Below, in pieces: positions 22,777 to 33,702 of a stretch of 64,000 nucleotides of DNA; the first letter of the stretch is position 1; every line of letters starts with the position of its first letter. The notes beneath the pieces are model-generated. The model worked only from the letters and a program-made list of their open reading frames with translations, did not search any database and was not told the DNA's origin. Source of the stretch: Dugong dugon (taxonomy: Eukaryota > Chordata > Mammalia > Sirenia > Dugongidae); assembly GCA_030035585.1 (NCBI GenBank), contig CM057462.1, positions 145,912,734 to 145,976,733 of the forward strand, in the 5' to 3' direction. The translations under genes were made by a program, and so were the position numbers.

Positions 22777-23238
22777 TCTGAGGACAAACAGCTTCAGCTC
22801 ACAGGCAGAACCTAGGGCGCAGGATTGTACCAGCCAGATACCAATATAGGAAATGAACTCTTGAGGACTATCCAAAACAAAAAGAAATACAACAGGGAAT
22901 CAGAGCAGTTAATCAATAAATGACAACAACATCAAAATAATAAAAGACAGAATAAACGGCATAGGTATAGAACCTTTTAGTGGAGAGGAAGGCAAGGCAA
23001 TACCAAGTAAAGGTAGACTGCTTCAAACTTACAAAGATAAGGGCAAAATTTATGGTAACCACAAAGAAAGTTAACAAACATACTCAAAAAAAGAAGAAGA
23101 AAAACATAAAGTCTCAGCAAAAACAAAACCTACAAAAACAAAAGAAATGAAAAAAAAAATCCACAAACAAAAGTAACTCAGCACAAGAGAGTAAGAAGAA
23201 CAAAGAAAACTTCAGCACCACAAAAAAAGCACTACAAA
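22777..23238 (+). other. L1 inter-ORF region
   Basis: About 460 bases between ORF1 and ORF2, A-rich, with no frame of note. This is longer than the roughly 60-base human L1 spacer, so this L1 lineage has a long inter-ORF segment. Confidence 0.75.
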
Positions 23239-24087
23239 ATGACAGCAACAAACCCACATCTATCAATATTTACACTGAATGTAAATGGATTCAGTGCACC
23301 CATAAAGAGACGGAGAGTGACAGAATGGATAAGAAAACAGGAACCATCAATATGCTGTCTACAAGAGACACACCTTAGAAACAAAGATGTGAATTTATTA
23401 AAAGTCAAAGGTTGGAGAAAATTATATCAAGCTAACAACTACCAAAAAAGAGCAGGAGTGGCAATTCTAATCTCAGATAAAATAGATTTTAAAACGAAAT
23501 CTGCCATAAAGGACAAAGAAGGACACTATATAATGATTAAGGGGATGATCCATCATGAAGACATAACCATAATAAACATCTACGCACCCAAGGACAGGGC
23601 TCCAAAATACATAAAACAAACTCTAACAACACTGAAAAGAGAAATTGACAGTTCCGTAATAATAGTAGGAGACTTCAACACACCACTCTCAGTAAAGGAC
23701 AGAACAACTAAGAAGAAACTCAGCAAAGATACAGAAGACCTAAAGGGCACAATCAGCCAACTTGACCTCATAGACCTATATAGAACACTCCATCCAACTG
23801 CTGCAAGGTACACATTCTTTTCCAAAGCACATGGAAGGTTCTCCAGAATAGACCACATCTTAGACCACAGAACAATCCTCAACAAGATCCAAAACGTTGA
23901 GATAATTCAAAATATCTTCTCTGACCACAATGCCATCAAGGTAGAAATTAACACTAGAAAGAGCAAGGAAAAAAAATCAACTACATGGAAACTGAATAAT
24001 ACCACGCTTACACATCAGTGGGTAATAGAAGAAATCAGAAAGAGAATCAAAAAATTCCTAGAATCAAATGAGTACGAAAACACATAA
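23239..24087 (+). CDS. L1 endonuclease domain, intact reading frame
   Basis: The N-terminal APE-like endonuclease of L1 ORF2p, which cuts the target DNA at a TTTT/AA-type site to prime reverse transcription. The frame codes 282 residues. The residues that line the active site in L1 endonucleases are all present at the positions used for human ORF2p numbering: N14 (TLNVNG), E43 (CLQETH), D145 and N147 (VGDFNT), D205 (SRIDHI) and H230 (FSDHNA). IYAP at 114-117 is also kept. The frame is ended by a TAA where the linker would continue (NT-stop-YQNLWDT), so only a truncated endonuclease could be made. It is a pseudogene part of a dead L1, though the domain itself shows no lesion. Confidence 0.93.
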   Translation: MTATNPHLSIFTLNVNGFSAPIKRRRVTEWIRKQEPSICCLQETHLRNKDVNLLKVKGWRKLYQANNYQKRAGVAILISDKIDFKTKSAIKDKEGHYIMIKGMIHHEDITIINIYAPKDRAPKYIKQTLTTLKREIDSSVIIVGDFNTPLSVKDRTTKKKLSKDTEDLKGTISQLDLIDLYRTLHPTAARYTFFSKAHGRFSRIDHILDHRTILNKIQNVEIIQNIFSDHNAIKVEINTRKSKEKKSTTWKLNNTTLTHQWVIEEIRKRIKKFLESNEYENT

Positions 24088-27058
24088 TACCAAAACCTTT
24101 GGGACACAGCAAATGCAGTCCTCAGAGGACAATTTATAACAATAGACGCACACATCAAAAAACAAGAAAGGGACAAAATCAAAACATTAACTGCAGAACT
24201 TAAACAAATAGAAAGAGAACAGCAAAAAAAGAAAGCCCACAACCACCGGAAAAAGGAAATAGTAAAGATCAGAGCAGAAATAAATGAAATAGAGAATAGA
24301 AAAACAATAGAAAGAATCAACAAAACCAAAAGTTGGTTCTTTGTAAGAATCAGTAAAATCGACAAACCTTTGTCCAGACTGACAAAAGAAAAACAGGAGA
24401 GGATGCAAATAACCCAAATCAGAAATGAAATGGGGGACATTACAACAGACCCAACTGAAATAAAAAGGATTATAACAGAATATTATGAAAAACTATACTC
24501 CAACAAATTTGAAAACCTAGAGGAAATGGATAAATTTCTAGAAACACACAGCCTACCCAAACTACAAAAAAGTGATGTTGAAAATCTGAACAGACCCATA
24601 ACAAGAGAAGAGATTGAAAGGTAATAAAAAAAACTCCCACTCAAAAAATGCCCTTGCCCAGATGGCTTCACTGGAGAATTCTACAAAACATTTATAGCAG
24701 AGCTTGTACCAGTACTACTCAGGCTATTTCAGAGCATAGAAGAGGAAGCAAAACTTCCAAATTCATTTGATGAAGCCAGCATAACGCTGATACCAAAACC
24801 AGGAAAAGACGTCACAAAAAAAGAAAATTACAGAATCAATATCTCTTATGAATATAGATGCAAAAATTCTCAACAAAATTCTAGCCAATAGAATTCAGCA
24901 TCATATCAAAAAAATAATACACCACGACCAAGTAGGATTCATACCAGGTATGCAAGGATGGTTCAACATTAGAAAATCAATCAACATAATCCACTACATA
25001 AATAAAAGGAAAGAAAAGAATCACATGATCATCTCAATTGATGCAGAAAAGGCATTTAACAAAGTCCAACGCCCATTCCTGATAAAAACTCTCAATAAAA
25101 TAGTTATAGAAGGGAAATTTCTCGACATTATAAACGGCATCTATGCAAAACCAATGGCCAACGTCATTCTTAATAGAGAGAGGCTGAAAACATTCCCCTT
25201 GAAAACAGGAACAAGACAAGGATGCCCTTTATCACCACTCCTATTTAACATTGTGCTGGAAGTTCTAGCTAGAGCAATAAGGCAAGAAAAAGAAATAAAG
25301 GGCATCCAAATTGATAATGAAGAAGTTAAACTGTCCCTGTTTGCAGATGATATGATACTATACACAGAAAACCCAAAAGACTCCATGAGAAATGTACTGG
25401 AACTAATAGAAAGAGTCAGCAGAGTAGCAAGATACAAGATAAACATTCAAAAATCAGTTGGATTCCTATACACCAATAACGAGAATGATGAAAAGGAAAA
25501 CAATACCATTTTTAATAGCCCCTATAAAGATAAAATACTTAGGAATAAATCTGACCAGGAATGTAAAAGACCTATACAAAGAAAACGACAAAACACTACT
25601 GCAAGAAACCCAAAGGGATCTACATAAATGGAAAAACATACCATGCTCATGGATAGGCAGATTCAACATTGTGAAAATGATAATTCTACCCAAAGCAATT
25701 TACAAATACAATGCAATCCCAGTCCAAATTCCAACAACATTTTTCAAAGAGATGGAAAATCTAATCATTAACTTGATATGGAAAGGGAAGAAGCCCTGAA
25801 TGAGTAAAGCACTACTGAAGAAGAACAATAAAGTTGGAGGACTCACTACCTGACTTCAGAACCTACTAGACAGCTACAGTAGTCAAAACAGCCTGGTACT
25901 GGTACAACAACAGATACATTGACAAATGGAACAGAATTGAGAACCCAGATGTAAATCCATCCACCTACGGTCACCTGATCTTCGACAAGGGCCCAAAGTC
26001 CATCAAATGGGGAAAAGACAGTCTTTTTAACAAATGGTGCTCGCAAAACTGGATATCCATCTGCAAAAAAATGAAACAGGACCCGTACCTCACACCATAT
26101 ACAAAAACTGCTTCAAAATGGATCAAAGACCAAAATATAAAGCCTACACCTATAAAGTTCATAGAAGAAAAAACAGGACCAACACTTCAGGCCTTAATAC
26201 ATGGCATTGACAGTATACAAACCATAGCCATCAATGCACAAAACCCAATAGATAAGTTAGATAACTGGGATCTTTTAAAAATCAAACACCTATGCTTTTC
26301 AAAAGACTTCACCATAAGAGTTAAAAGAGAACCTACAGACTGGGAAAAAATTTTTGGACAGTACAAGTCAGACAAAAGTCTAATCTCCATAATCTACAAG
26401 AAAATCCAACACCTCTACAACAAAAAGACAAATAATCCTATTAAAAAATGGACAAAGGAAATGAACAGACACTTCAGCAAAAGAAGACATTCAAATGGCC
26501 AACAGACACATGAGGAAATGCTCGCGATCACTAGCCACTAGAGAAATGCAAATTAAAACCACAATGAGATACCATCTCACCCTGGCATTACTGGCACGAA
26601 TCAAAAACACTGGAAATAAGAATTGTTGGAGGGGCTGCAGGGAGATTGGAACACTTATGCACTGCTGGTGGGAATGCAAAATGATACAACCATTTTGGAA
26701 AATGATATGGCACTTCCTCAGAAAGCTAGAAATAGACATACCATTTGATCCAGCAAACCCACTCCTAGGAATATATCCTAGAGAAATAAGAGTCATCACT
26801 TGAATAGACATATGCTCAGCTATGTTCATGGCAGCATTGTTCACAATAGCAAAACGATGGAAACAACCTAGATGCCCATCAACAGATGAATGGATAAACA
26901 AACTATGGTACATACACACAATGGAGTACTATGCAATGAGAAAGAACAGTGATGAATCTGTGAAGCATCTCATAACATGGATGAAACTGGAGGACATTAT
27001 GCTGAGTGAAATAAGTCAATCACAAAAGGACAAATATTGTTTGAGACCTCTATTGTAA
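23239..27058 (+). pseudogene. L1 ORF2 (endonuclease-RT), broken
   Basis: ORF2p nicks DNA and reverse-transcribes L1 RNA. The start ATG at 23239 opens an intact 282-residue endonuclease domain (see next entry). After a TAA at 24085-24087 the same frame continues through the linker (24088-24620) to TAA TAA at about 24610-24627, and through [12 protein letters not shown] frameshift occurs near 24835. RT follows at 24848-25480 with [14 protein letters not shown] (motif A), [16 protein letters not shown] (motif B) and LFADDMILY (FADD codons 25340-25351). There is a frameshift near 25490, a stop at 25797-25799, and frameshifts near 25850 and 26490. The C-terminus has a cysteine-rich [19 protein letters not shown] segment, and the frame closes at 27058. 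It has about eight lesions. Confidence 0.95.
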
Positions 27059-28211
27059 AAACCCATGAAAAAGTTCACACACAAAATGTAACCATCTTTG
27101 TTGGTTATCAGGGATGGGAGTCAGGGGATGGAAATATTAAATAGACAATAGGTAAGTGGTATCTTGGGTGAAGGGTGAGACCGTACACAATACAGGGGAA
27201 ACTAGCACAACTTGTACAAGGAAAGGTCATGGAAGCCCCATAGACACATACAAATTCTCTGCGGGACTGAATTGCTGGGCAGAGGGCTGTTGGGACCATG
27301 GTCTCAGGGAAGATCTAGCTCAATTGGCATGACACAGCTTATAAAGACAATGCTCTACATTCTACCTTGGTGAGTAGTGTCTGGGGTCTTAAAAACCTGT
27401 GAGCAGCCATCTAAAATACTCCACTGGTATCATCCCTTTGGGAGCAAGGGAGAATGAAGAGAACAGGATACAAGGAAAAGATTAGTCAAAGGACTAATGG
27501 ACCACAGCTACCAAGGCCTCCACCAGACTGAGTCCAGTACAGCTAGATGGTGCCCAGCTACCACCACTGACTGCTCTGACCAGGATCACAACAGTGTTCT
27601 GGACAGAGCTGGAGAAAGATGTAGAGCGTAATTCTAACCCACAGAAAAAAGACCAGATTTACTGGCCTAAAGGAGACTGGAGAAACCCCAAGAGTATGGG
27701 CCCCAGACACCCTTTTAGCTCAGTGGTGAAGTTACCTCTGAGGTTCAGTGTTCAGCCTGGGAGGGGACAGCCCCCTAAAACCAAATGAGACTAACGAGGT
27801 ACAGGAGTCTAGTGACAAGGGCCAGAAGGCAGAAGGGGACAAGGAAGCTGGTGATAGGGAACCCAAGTTTGAATAAGTATACTGTTGATGTGTTGTGAGA
27901 TTGTTAACTATCGTCATAGGGCAACATGTGTAGTAACTGTTAAATGAGAAACTATTTTGTTCTGTATACCTTCATCTTAAGTAAGAATAGCAGCACAATT
28001 GGAAGAGCATAGTCAATGTCATTGAACTGTGCATGTACAAATTTTTGAAATGGTGTATCTTTGGCTATGTGTATTTTCACCAAAAAAAAGGTTGAGAAGT
28101 TAGAGGTTTGATATGTTGTGGGGTTAACCAATGTCATAAAACACATGTGTACTTCTGTTTCATGAGAAACTATTTGTTCTGTAAGTCTTCACCTGAAGTA
28201 CAATAGGAAAG
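27059..28211 (+). mobile_element. L1 3' UTR with duplicated terminal module
   Basis: 3' UTR after ORF2, with blocks CTTGGTGAGTAGTGTCTGGG (27368), CTGACTGCTCTGACCAGGATC (27567) and GATAGGGAACCC (27853). A terminal module A (GAGAAACTATTTTGTTCTGT near 27947) is followed by a linker module X (AGAATAGCAGCAC to TATTTTCACCAAAAAAAA, 27984-28088) and then a second terminal module B (GAGAAACTATTTGTTCTGTAA near 28164), closing with GAAGTACAATAGGAAAG at about 28211. Confidence 0.85.
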
Positions 28212-28440
28212 AAAAAGTAAGTTGTGATGTTTGAGTAACTTATTGGCCACTCCTTGGAGAAGTCAATTGGTTATGTCTTTCCCATGAATAGGCCTCTAGC
28301 TTTCAGAGGTACAGTCTCTTACTTTTGTCTATCTGGTGCTTTTGTCCAATATACATTTGTATTTACATGATTGAGTGCCGTGTTTTTCAAACTTCAAGTC
28401 TTGCTGTATTCATGAGTAGTGAAATCAAAATATTACCAGC
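28212..28440 (+). other. Non-L1 sequence between two L1 3' ends
   Basis: About 230 bases that do not match any L1 3' UTR copy here and read as unique sequence. Because the target-site duplication of the L1 lies outside it (19852 and 28947), it was probably carried in with the L1 or inserted later. I see no gene in it. Confidence 0.55.
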
Positions 28441-28946
28441 GTTTTGGTGGTAGGGAACCCAAGGTTGAGAAGGAAGTGTCGACGTGTCGTGGGGTTGTTA
28501 ACCATTGTCATAGGGTAATATGTGTACTAACTGTTTAATGAGAAACTATTTGTTCCGTAAACCTTCACCCAAGGTACAGAAAAAAGAATTATCTATGTGA
28601 GATCAAATTGACAACAGCAACTCAAGGGGTTTGATGGGAAGCCTAGGGAACAGTGAGTTGAAGATAATGGTGATGGAGTAATTTGGAGAAGGATGGTGAG
28701 AATAGCAGCACAAGAGGAAGAATGTAGTCGACGTTACTGAATTGTAAGTGTAGAAACTTTTGAAATTGTGTATCTTTGGCTATGCATATTTTCACCAAAA
28801 AAAAAAAAAGGTCCTCCAAGGTCGAGAAGGGTGAGGGTTGACATGTCGTGGGGTTGTTAACCAATGTCATAAAACAATATATGTACTGACTGTTTAATGA
28901 GAAACTATTTGTTCTGTAAACCATCATCTAAAGTACAATAAAAAAA
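28441..28946 (+). mobile_element. Second set of L1 terminal modules
   Basis: Module A again (GGTAGGGAACCCAAGGTTGAG, GAGAAACTATTTGTTCCGTAA, 28450-28580), a spacer (28585-28686), module X (28687-28800, ending TTTTCACCAAAAAAA) and module B (GAGAAACTATTTGTTCTGTAA near 28899), ending CTAAAGTACAATAAAAAAAT at 28946. The order A-X-B repeats the order at 27853-28211, with a longer A-to-X spacer. Confidence 0.85.
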
Positions 28947-29493
28947 TAAAAATACCATGTTAACACTAATCAAAAGAAAGCTCAAGTAAGTATATTAAGT
29001 TCAGACAAAGAGAACCTCAGAAGAGGAAAAATACTAGGGAAAAGAGGCGGCTCTACATAATGATAAAGGGGATAATTCTCTGACAAGATATAACAGTTCA
29101 AAGTATGTATGTGCATAGTAACAAAAAAAGCCAAAACAAACCTATAGCCATCTGGTCAATTGTGACTCATAGGGACCCTATAATAAAGCAACAAAATACA
29201 TTAGACAAAACTCAGAACTGAAAAGAGAAATTATGTTTTAAGACTTTCCATGGGCCAATAGTAATTGATAGATCAAAAAGGCAGAAAATCTAAAAGGATA
29301 TAATTAACCAGAACAGCATTATCAATCAACTATCAATCAATATATACATACTACTCCTGCAACTACAGGAGAATGTACATTTTTTTTCAAGATCCAATGG
29401 AATATTCAATAAAATAGAACATATCCTGGGTCATAAAAAGAAAAAATTAACAAAGCTAAAATAATAGAAATCATCCAAAGTATGTTCTCAGAT
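28947..29493 (+). mobile_element. Ancient L1M, segment 2 of 8 (endonuclease)
   Basis: Old L1M endonuclease sequence that continues from 19865: TGTTAACACTAATCAAAAGAAAGC, then ACATAATGATAAAGGGGATA and GAACATATCCTGGGTCATAA (the IDHILGH region). A short AfroSINE remnant lies at 29136-29182. The segment ends at GTTCTCAGAT (29484-29493), the site where the RTE landed. Confidence 0.85.
29136..29182 (-). mobile_element. AfroSINE 3' remnant
   Basis: CTATAGCCATCTGGTCAATTGTGACTCATAGGGACCCTATA matches the minus-strand AfroSINE 3' portion. Head and body are absent. Confidence 0.7.
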
Positions 29494-30214
29494 AATTATG
29501 GTTGTTGTTAGGTGCCATCGAGTCATTTCCGACTCATAGCAACCCTATGCACAACAAACGAAACACTGCCAGGTCCTGTGCTGTCCTCAGAATTGTTGCT
29601 ATGTTGAGACCATTGTTGCAGCCACTGTGTTAATCCATCTCATCAAGGGTCTTCCTCTTTTTCGCTGACCCTCTATTTTACCAAGCATGATGTCCTTCTC
29701 CAGGGACTGGTCCCTTTTAATAACATGTCCAAAGTACGTAAGATGGAATCTCACCATCCTTGCTTCCAAGGAGCACTCTGGCTGTATTTCTTCCAAGACA
29801 GACTTGTTCACTCCTTTGGAAGTCCATTGTATATTCAGTATTCTTCACCAATACCATAAATGAAAGGAATTAATTCTTCTTGGTCTTACTTATTCATTGT
29901 TCAGCTTATGCATATAAAGCAATTGAAAATACCGTGGCTTGGGGTAGGCACACATTAGTCCACAAAATAACATCTTCGCTTTTCAACACTTCAAAGAAGT
30001 CTTTCGCAGCAGGCTTGTCCAATGCAATACGTATTTTGATTTCTTGACTGCTGCTTCCATGGGCATTGGTCATAGATCTAATAAAATGAAATCCTTGACA
30101 ATTTCAATCTTTTCTCTGTTTCTCATGACGTTGCATTTTGGTCCAGTTGTAGGGATTTGGTTTTCTTTATGTTGAGTTGCAATCCATACAGCAGGCTGTT
30201 GTCTTTGATCTTCT

Positions 30215-30706
30215 TCAGTAAGTTCTTCTAGTCTTCTTTGCCTTCAGCAAGCAAGTTTGTGTAATCTGCATATTGCAGGTTGTTAATAAGTCCTCTGCCC
30301 ATCCTAATGCCATGTTCTTCTTCATATGTCCAGCTTCTTGGATTATTTGCTCAGTATACAGATTAGATAAGTATGGTGAAAGGATACATCCCTGACACAC
30401 ACCTTTCCTGATTTTGAACCAGGCAGTTTTCCCTTGTTCTGTTTGAACAACTTCCTTTTGATCTGTGTACAGGTTCCTCATGAGCACAATCGAGTGTTCT
30501 GGAATTCCCATTCTTCGCAATGTTATCCATAATTTGTTACAGTCCACACAGTCGAGTGCCTTTGCATAGTCAATAAAACACAGGCCAACATCTTTCTGGT
30601 ATTTTCTGCTTTCAGCCAAGATCCTTCTGAAATTAGCAATGGTATTCCCATTCCTTGTTCTCTTCTGAATCCAGCTTGAATTTCTGGCAGTTCCCTGTCG
30701 ATGCAC
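30215..30706 (-). pseudogene. RTE reverse transcriptase core, broken
   Basis: A 163-codon minus-strand frame spanning RT motifs A and B of the RTE at 29494-33702: motif A CFIDYAKALDCVD (catalytic aspartate kept), then the thumb-side helix region MGIPEHSIVLMRNLY, then motif B (KGVCQGCILSPYLSNLYTEQ). After it the frame slips, and motif C is damaged. It has neighbours in other frames (30523-30792, KMLACVLLTMQRHS in the shifted frame), so the gene is broken. Confidence 0.88.
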
Positions 30707-31889
30707 TGTTGCAACTGTTTTTGGATTATCTTCAGCAAAATTTTACTTATGTTGTGTGTGATATTAACGATATTGTTTAATAATTTCCACATTCTGTTGG
30801 ACCACCTTTCTTTGGAATGGCCACAAATATGGATCTCTTCCAGTTAGTTGCCCAGGTAGCTCTTTCCAAATTTCTTGGTATAAGGAAGTGAGCACATCTA
30901 GTGTTGAATCAATTTGTTGAAACTTCTCAATTGACATTCCATCTATTTCTGGAACCTAGTTTTTTGCCAATGTCTTCAGTGCAGCTTGGACTTCTTCCAT
31001 CAGTTTTTGATCATATGCTACCTCCTGAAATGGTTGAAAATCAACCAATTCTTTTTGGTACAGTGACTCTGTTTTCCTTCCATCTTCTTTTCATGATTCC
31101 TGCATTGTTCAGTATTTCGCCCATAGAATCCGTCGAAATTTCAACTCAAGACTTGAACTTTTTCTTCAGTTCTCTCAGCTTGAGAAATGTGGAGCCTGTT
31201 CTTCTCTTTTGGTTTTCTAACTCCAGGTCTTTGCTCATTTAATTATAATAGTTTACTTTGTCTTTTGGAGCCTCCCTTTGAAATCTTCATTCAGCTCTTT
31301 CACTTCATCATTTCTCTTTAGCTACTCTACATTAAAGAGCAAGTTTCAGAATCTCTCCTGACATCCATTTTGGCCTTTTCTTTCTTTCTTGTATTTTTAA
31401 TGACCTTTTGCTTTCTTCATGTATGATGTTCTTGATGTCATCCCACAACTTGTCTGATCTAGGGTCATTAGTGTTCAATGTGTCAAATCTATTCTTAAGA
31501 TGGTCTCCAAATTCAGGTGGAATATACTCAAGGTTGTAATTTGGTTCTTAGAAACTTGCTTTAATTTTTTTCAGTTTCAACTTGAACATGATTGTCTATT
31601 CTGCAGTCAGCCCCTGGCCTTGTTCTGACTGATAATATTGAGCTTGTCCATTGTCTCTTTCCATAGATGTAGTCAATTTGATTCCTGTGTTTTCCGTCTG
31701 GTGAGGCCCACGTGTATTGTCAACATTTAAGCTGAAAAAAGGTATTTGCAATGAATAAGTTGTTGGTCTTATAAAATCCTGTCATGTGATCTCCTGGGCA
31801 ATTTCTATTACCAAGGCCATATTTTCCAACTACAGATCCTTCTTTGTTTCCAACTTTGCATTCCAATCACTAGTTATTATCAGTGCATC

Positions 31890-32910
31890 TTTTTTTAAAA
31901 ATGTTTTTTATTATACTTTAGCAGAGGTTGTACAGAGCAAATAGTTTCTCATTAAACAGTCAGTACACATATTGTTTTATGACATAGGTTAACTACCTCA
32001 CAACATGTCAACACTCTCCCTTCTCAACCTTGGAGGACCTTTTTTGGTGAAAATATACATCGCCAAAGTTACACCATTTCAAAAATTTCTGTGTGCACAT
32101 TTTAGTGACATCAATTACGTTCTTCCAGTTGTGCTGCTATTCTCACTTTAGATGGTTTACGGAACAAGATAGCTTCTCATTAAACAGTACACATGTTGCC
32201 CTATGACGATGGTTAACAAACCTACTACATGTCAACACTGTCCTTACTCATCCTTGGCTTCCCTATCACCAGATTTCCTGTACCCTTCTGCCTTCTAGTC
32301 CTTGTCCCTGGACTGCTGTGCCTCATTAGTCCCGTTTTGTTTTATGGGGCTGTCCAATCCCTGGCTGAATGGTAAACCTCGGAAGTGACTTCATCACTGA
32401 GCTAAAAGGGAGTCTGGGGGCCATACTCTAGGGATTTCTCCAGTCTCTTTCTGGCCAGTAAGTCTGGTCTTTTTGTGTGTGTTAGAATTTTGTTCTACAT
32501 CATTCTCCAGCTCTGTTCAGAACCCTCTATTGTGATCCAGGTCAGAGCAGTCAGTGGTGGTAGCCGGACACCATCTAGCTGTACTGGACTCTGTCTAGTG
32601 AAGGCCTTGGTAGCTGTGGTCCATTAGTCCTTTGACTAATCTTTTCCTTGTATCCTGTTCTCTTCAATCTCGCTTGCTCCCAAAGGGGTGAGACCAGTGG
32701 AGTATCTTAGATGGCTGCTCACAGGCTTTTAAGACCCCAGACGCTACTCACCAAGGTAGAATGTAGAACACTGCCTTTATAAACTGTGTTATGCCAACTG
32801 AGCTAAATGTTCCCTGAGACCATGGTCCCTCCGCCCAGCAATTCTGTCCCTCAGAGAGTTTGGATGTGTCAAGGGAGCTTCCATGACCTTTCCTTGTACA
32901 AGTTGTGCTG
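31890..32910 (-). mobile_element. L1 3' end nested in RTE
   Basis: A 1.02 kb, 5'-truncated L1 3' UTR on the minus strand, with the poly-A as TTTTTTT at 31890. It is flanked by ATTATCAGTGCATC (31876-31889) and ATTATCATTGCATC (32911-32924), a 14-bp target-site duplication with one mismatch. From left to right it has module B (GTTTCTCATTAAACAGTC), module X (TTTTTTGGTGAAAATATAC to GTGCTGCTATTCTCAC) and module A (GCTTCTCATTAAACAGTAC near 32172), then the standard L1 3' UTR blocks. Confidence 0.95.
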
Positions 32911-33702
32911 ATTATCATTGCATCTTGATTGCATGTTTGACCAACTTCAGACTGCAGAAGGTGGTAAAATTCTTAAATTTGTTTTATCTTTTGCCTTAGT
33001 AGTTGGTGCATACATGTTAATAATATTCCTATCAACTGGTCTTTCTTGTAGGCATATGAATATTTGCTTATCACTGACGGTGTTTAACTTAAGGTAGATC
33101 TTGATAAGTTCTTTTTAACAAAGAATGGGATGCCATTCCTCTTCAATTTGTCATTCCTGGCATAGTTGACAATATGATTGTCCTATTCAAAATGGCCAAT
33201 ACCAGTCCATTTCAGCTCATTAATGCCTAGGATATTGATCTTTATGTGTTCCATTTCATTTTTGATGACTTCTAACTTTCCTAGATTCATGCTTCATACA
33301 TTCCATGTTCCGATTATTAATGTATGTTTGCATCTGTTTCTTCTCATTTTGAGTCACGCCACATCAGCAAATGAAGGTCCCGAAAGCTTGACTCCAACCA
33401 TGCCATTAAAGTCAACTCTACTTTGAGGAGGCAACACTTTCTCACGCATATTTTGAGTGCCTTCCAACCTGAGGGACTCATCTTCTGGCACTATGTCAGA
33501 CAATGTCCCACTGTTATTCACGAGCCAATTTTTTCAGAAATAGACTACCAGGTCCTTAATCATAGTCTGTCTTAGTCTGGAAGCTCCACTGAAACCTATC
33601 CACCATAGGTGACCCTGCTTGAATTTGAAATAACATTGGCATAGCTTCCAGCATCACAGCAACACGCAAGCCACCACAGTATGACAAACTGACAGAATTG
33701 TG

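Larger units (their letters stand above)
19866..28946 (+). mobile_element. Long L1 insertion with 5' UTR, ORF1, ORF2 and long 3' end
   Basis: The best-preserved L1 here. It has a 5' UTR (19866-21800), ORF1 (about 21840-22776), ORF2 (23239-27058) and a 3' region up to 28946. It is bounded by TAAAAATATACCAT (19852-19865) and TAAAAATACCAT (28947-28958), an imperfect target-site duplication; the host L1M endonuclease sequence is continuous across the pair. The 9.08 kb total is long for an L1. The excess lies in an expanded 5' UTR (a tandem unit) and in a 3' region that holds two sets of terminal modules with 230 bases of non-L1 sequence between them. Coding frames are broken, so it is not active. 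Confidence 0.9.
29494..33702 (-). mobile_element. Near full-length RTE LINE with nested L1 fragment
   Basis: Antisense RTE. Its 3' tail is at 29501 (rc of GGCACCTAACAACAAC) and its 5' end near 33702 (AAGCCACCACAGTATGACAAAC). Without the nested L1 (31890-32924) it is about 3.17 kb, the expected full length of an RTE. GTTCTCAGAT flanks it at 29484-29493 and 33703-33712. Minus-strand frames include the C-terminal domain (29599-29811, FGHVIKRDQSLEKD), RT (30215-30706, CFIDYAKALDCVD, GVCQGCILSPYLSNLYTEQ) and more of RT (30523-30792). Motif C near 30249-30275 reads YADY, so the second catalytic aspartate is lost. Endonuclease lies at 31560-33600. Confidence 0.93.

Noticed and set aside
28212..28440. 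Host gene 3' exon
   Set aside because: No polyadenylation signal or open frame supports it; its place between two L1 ends fits a transduced or inserted piece better.
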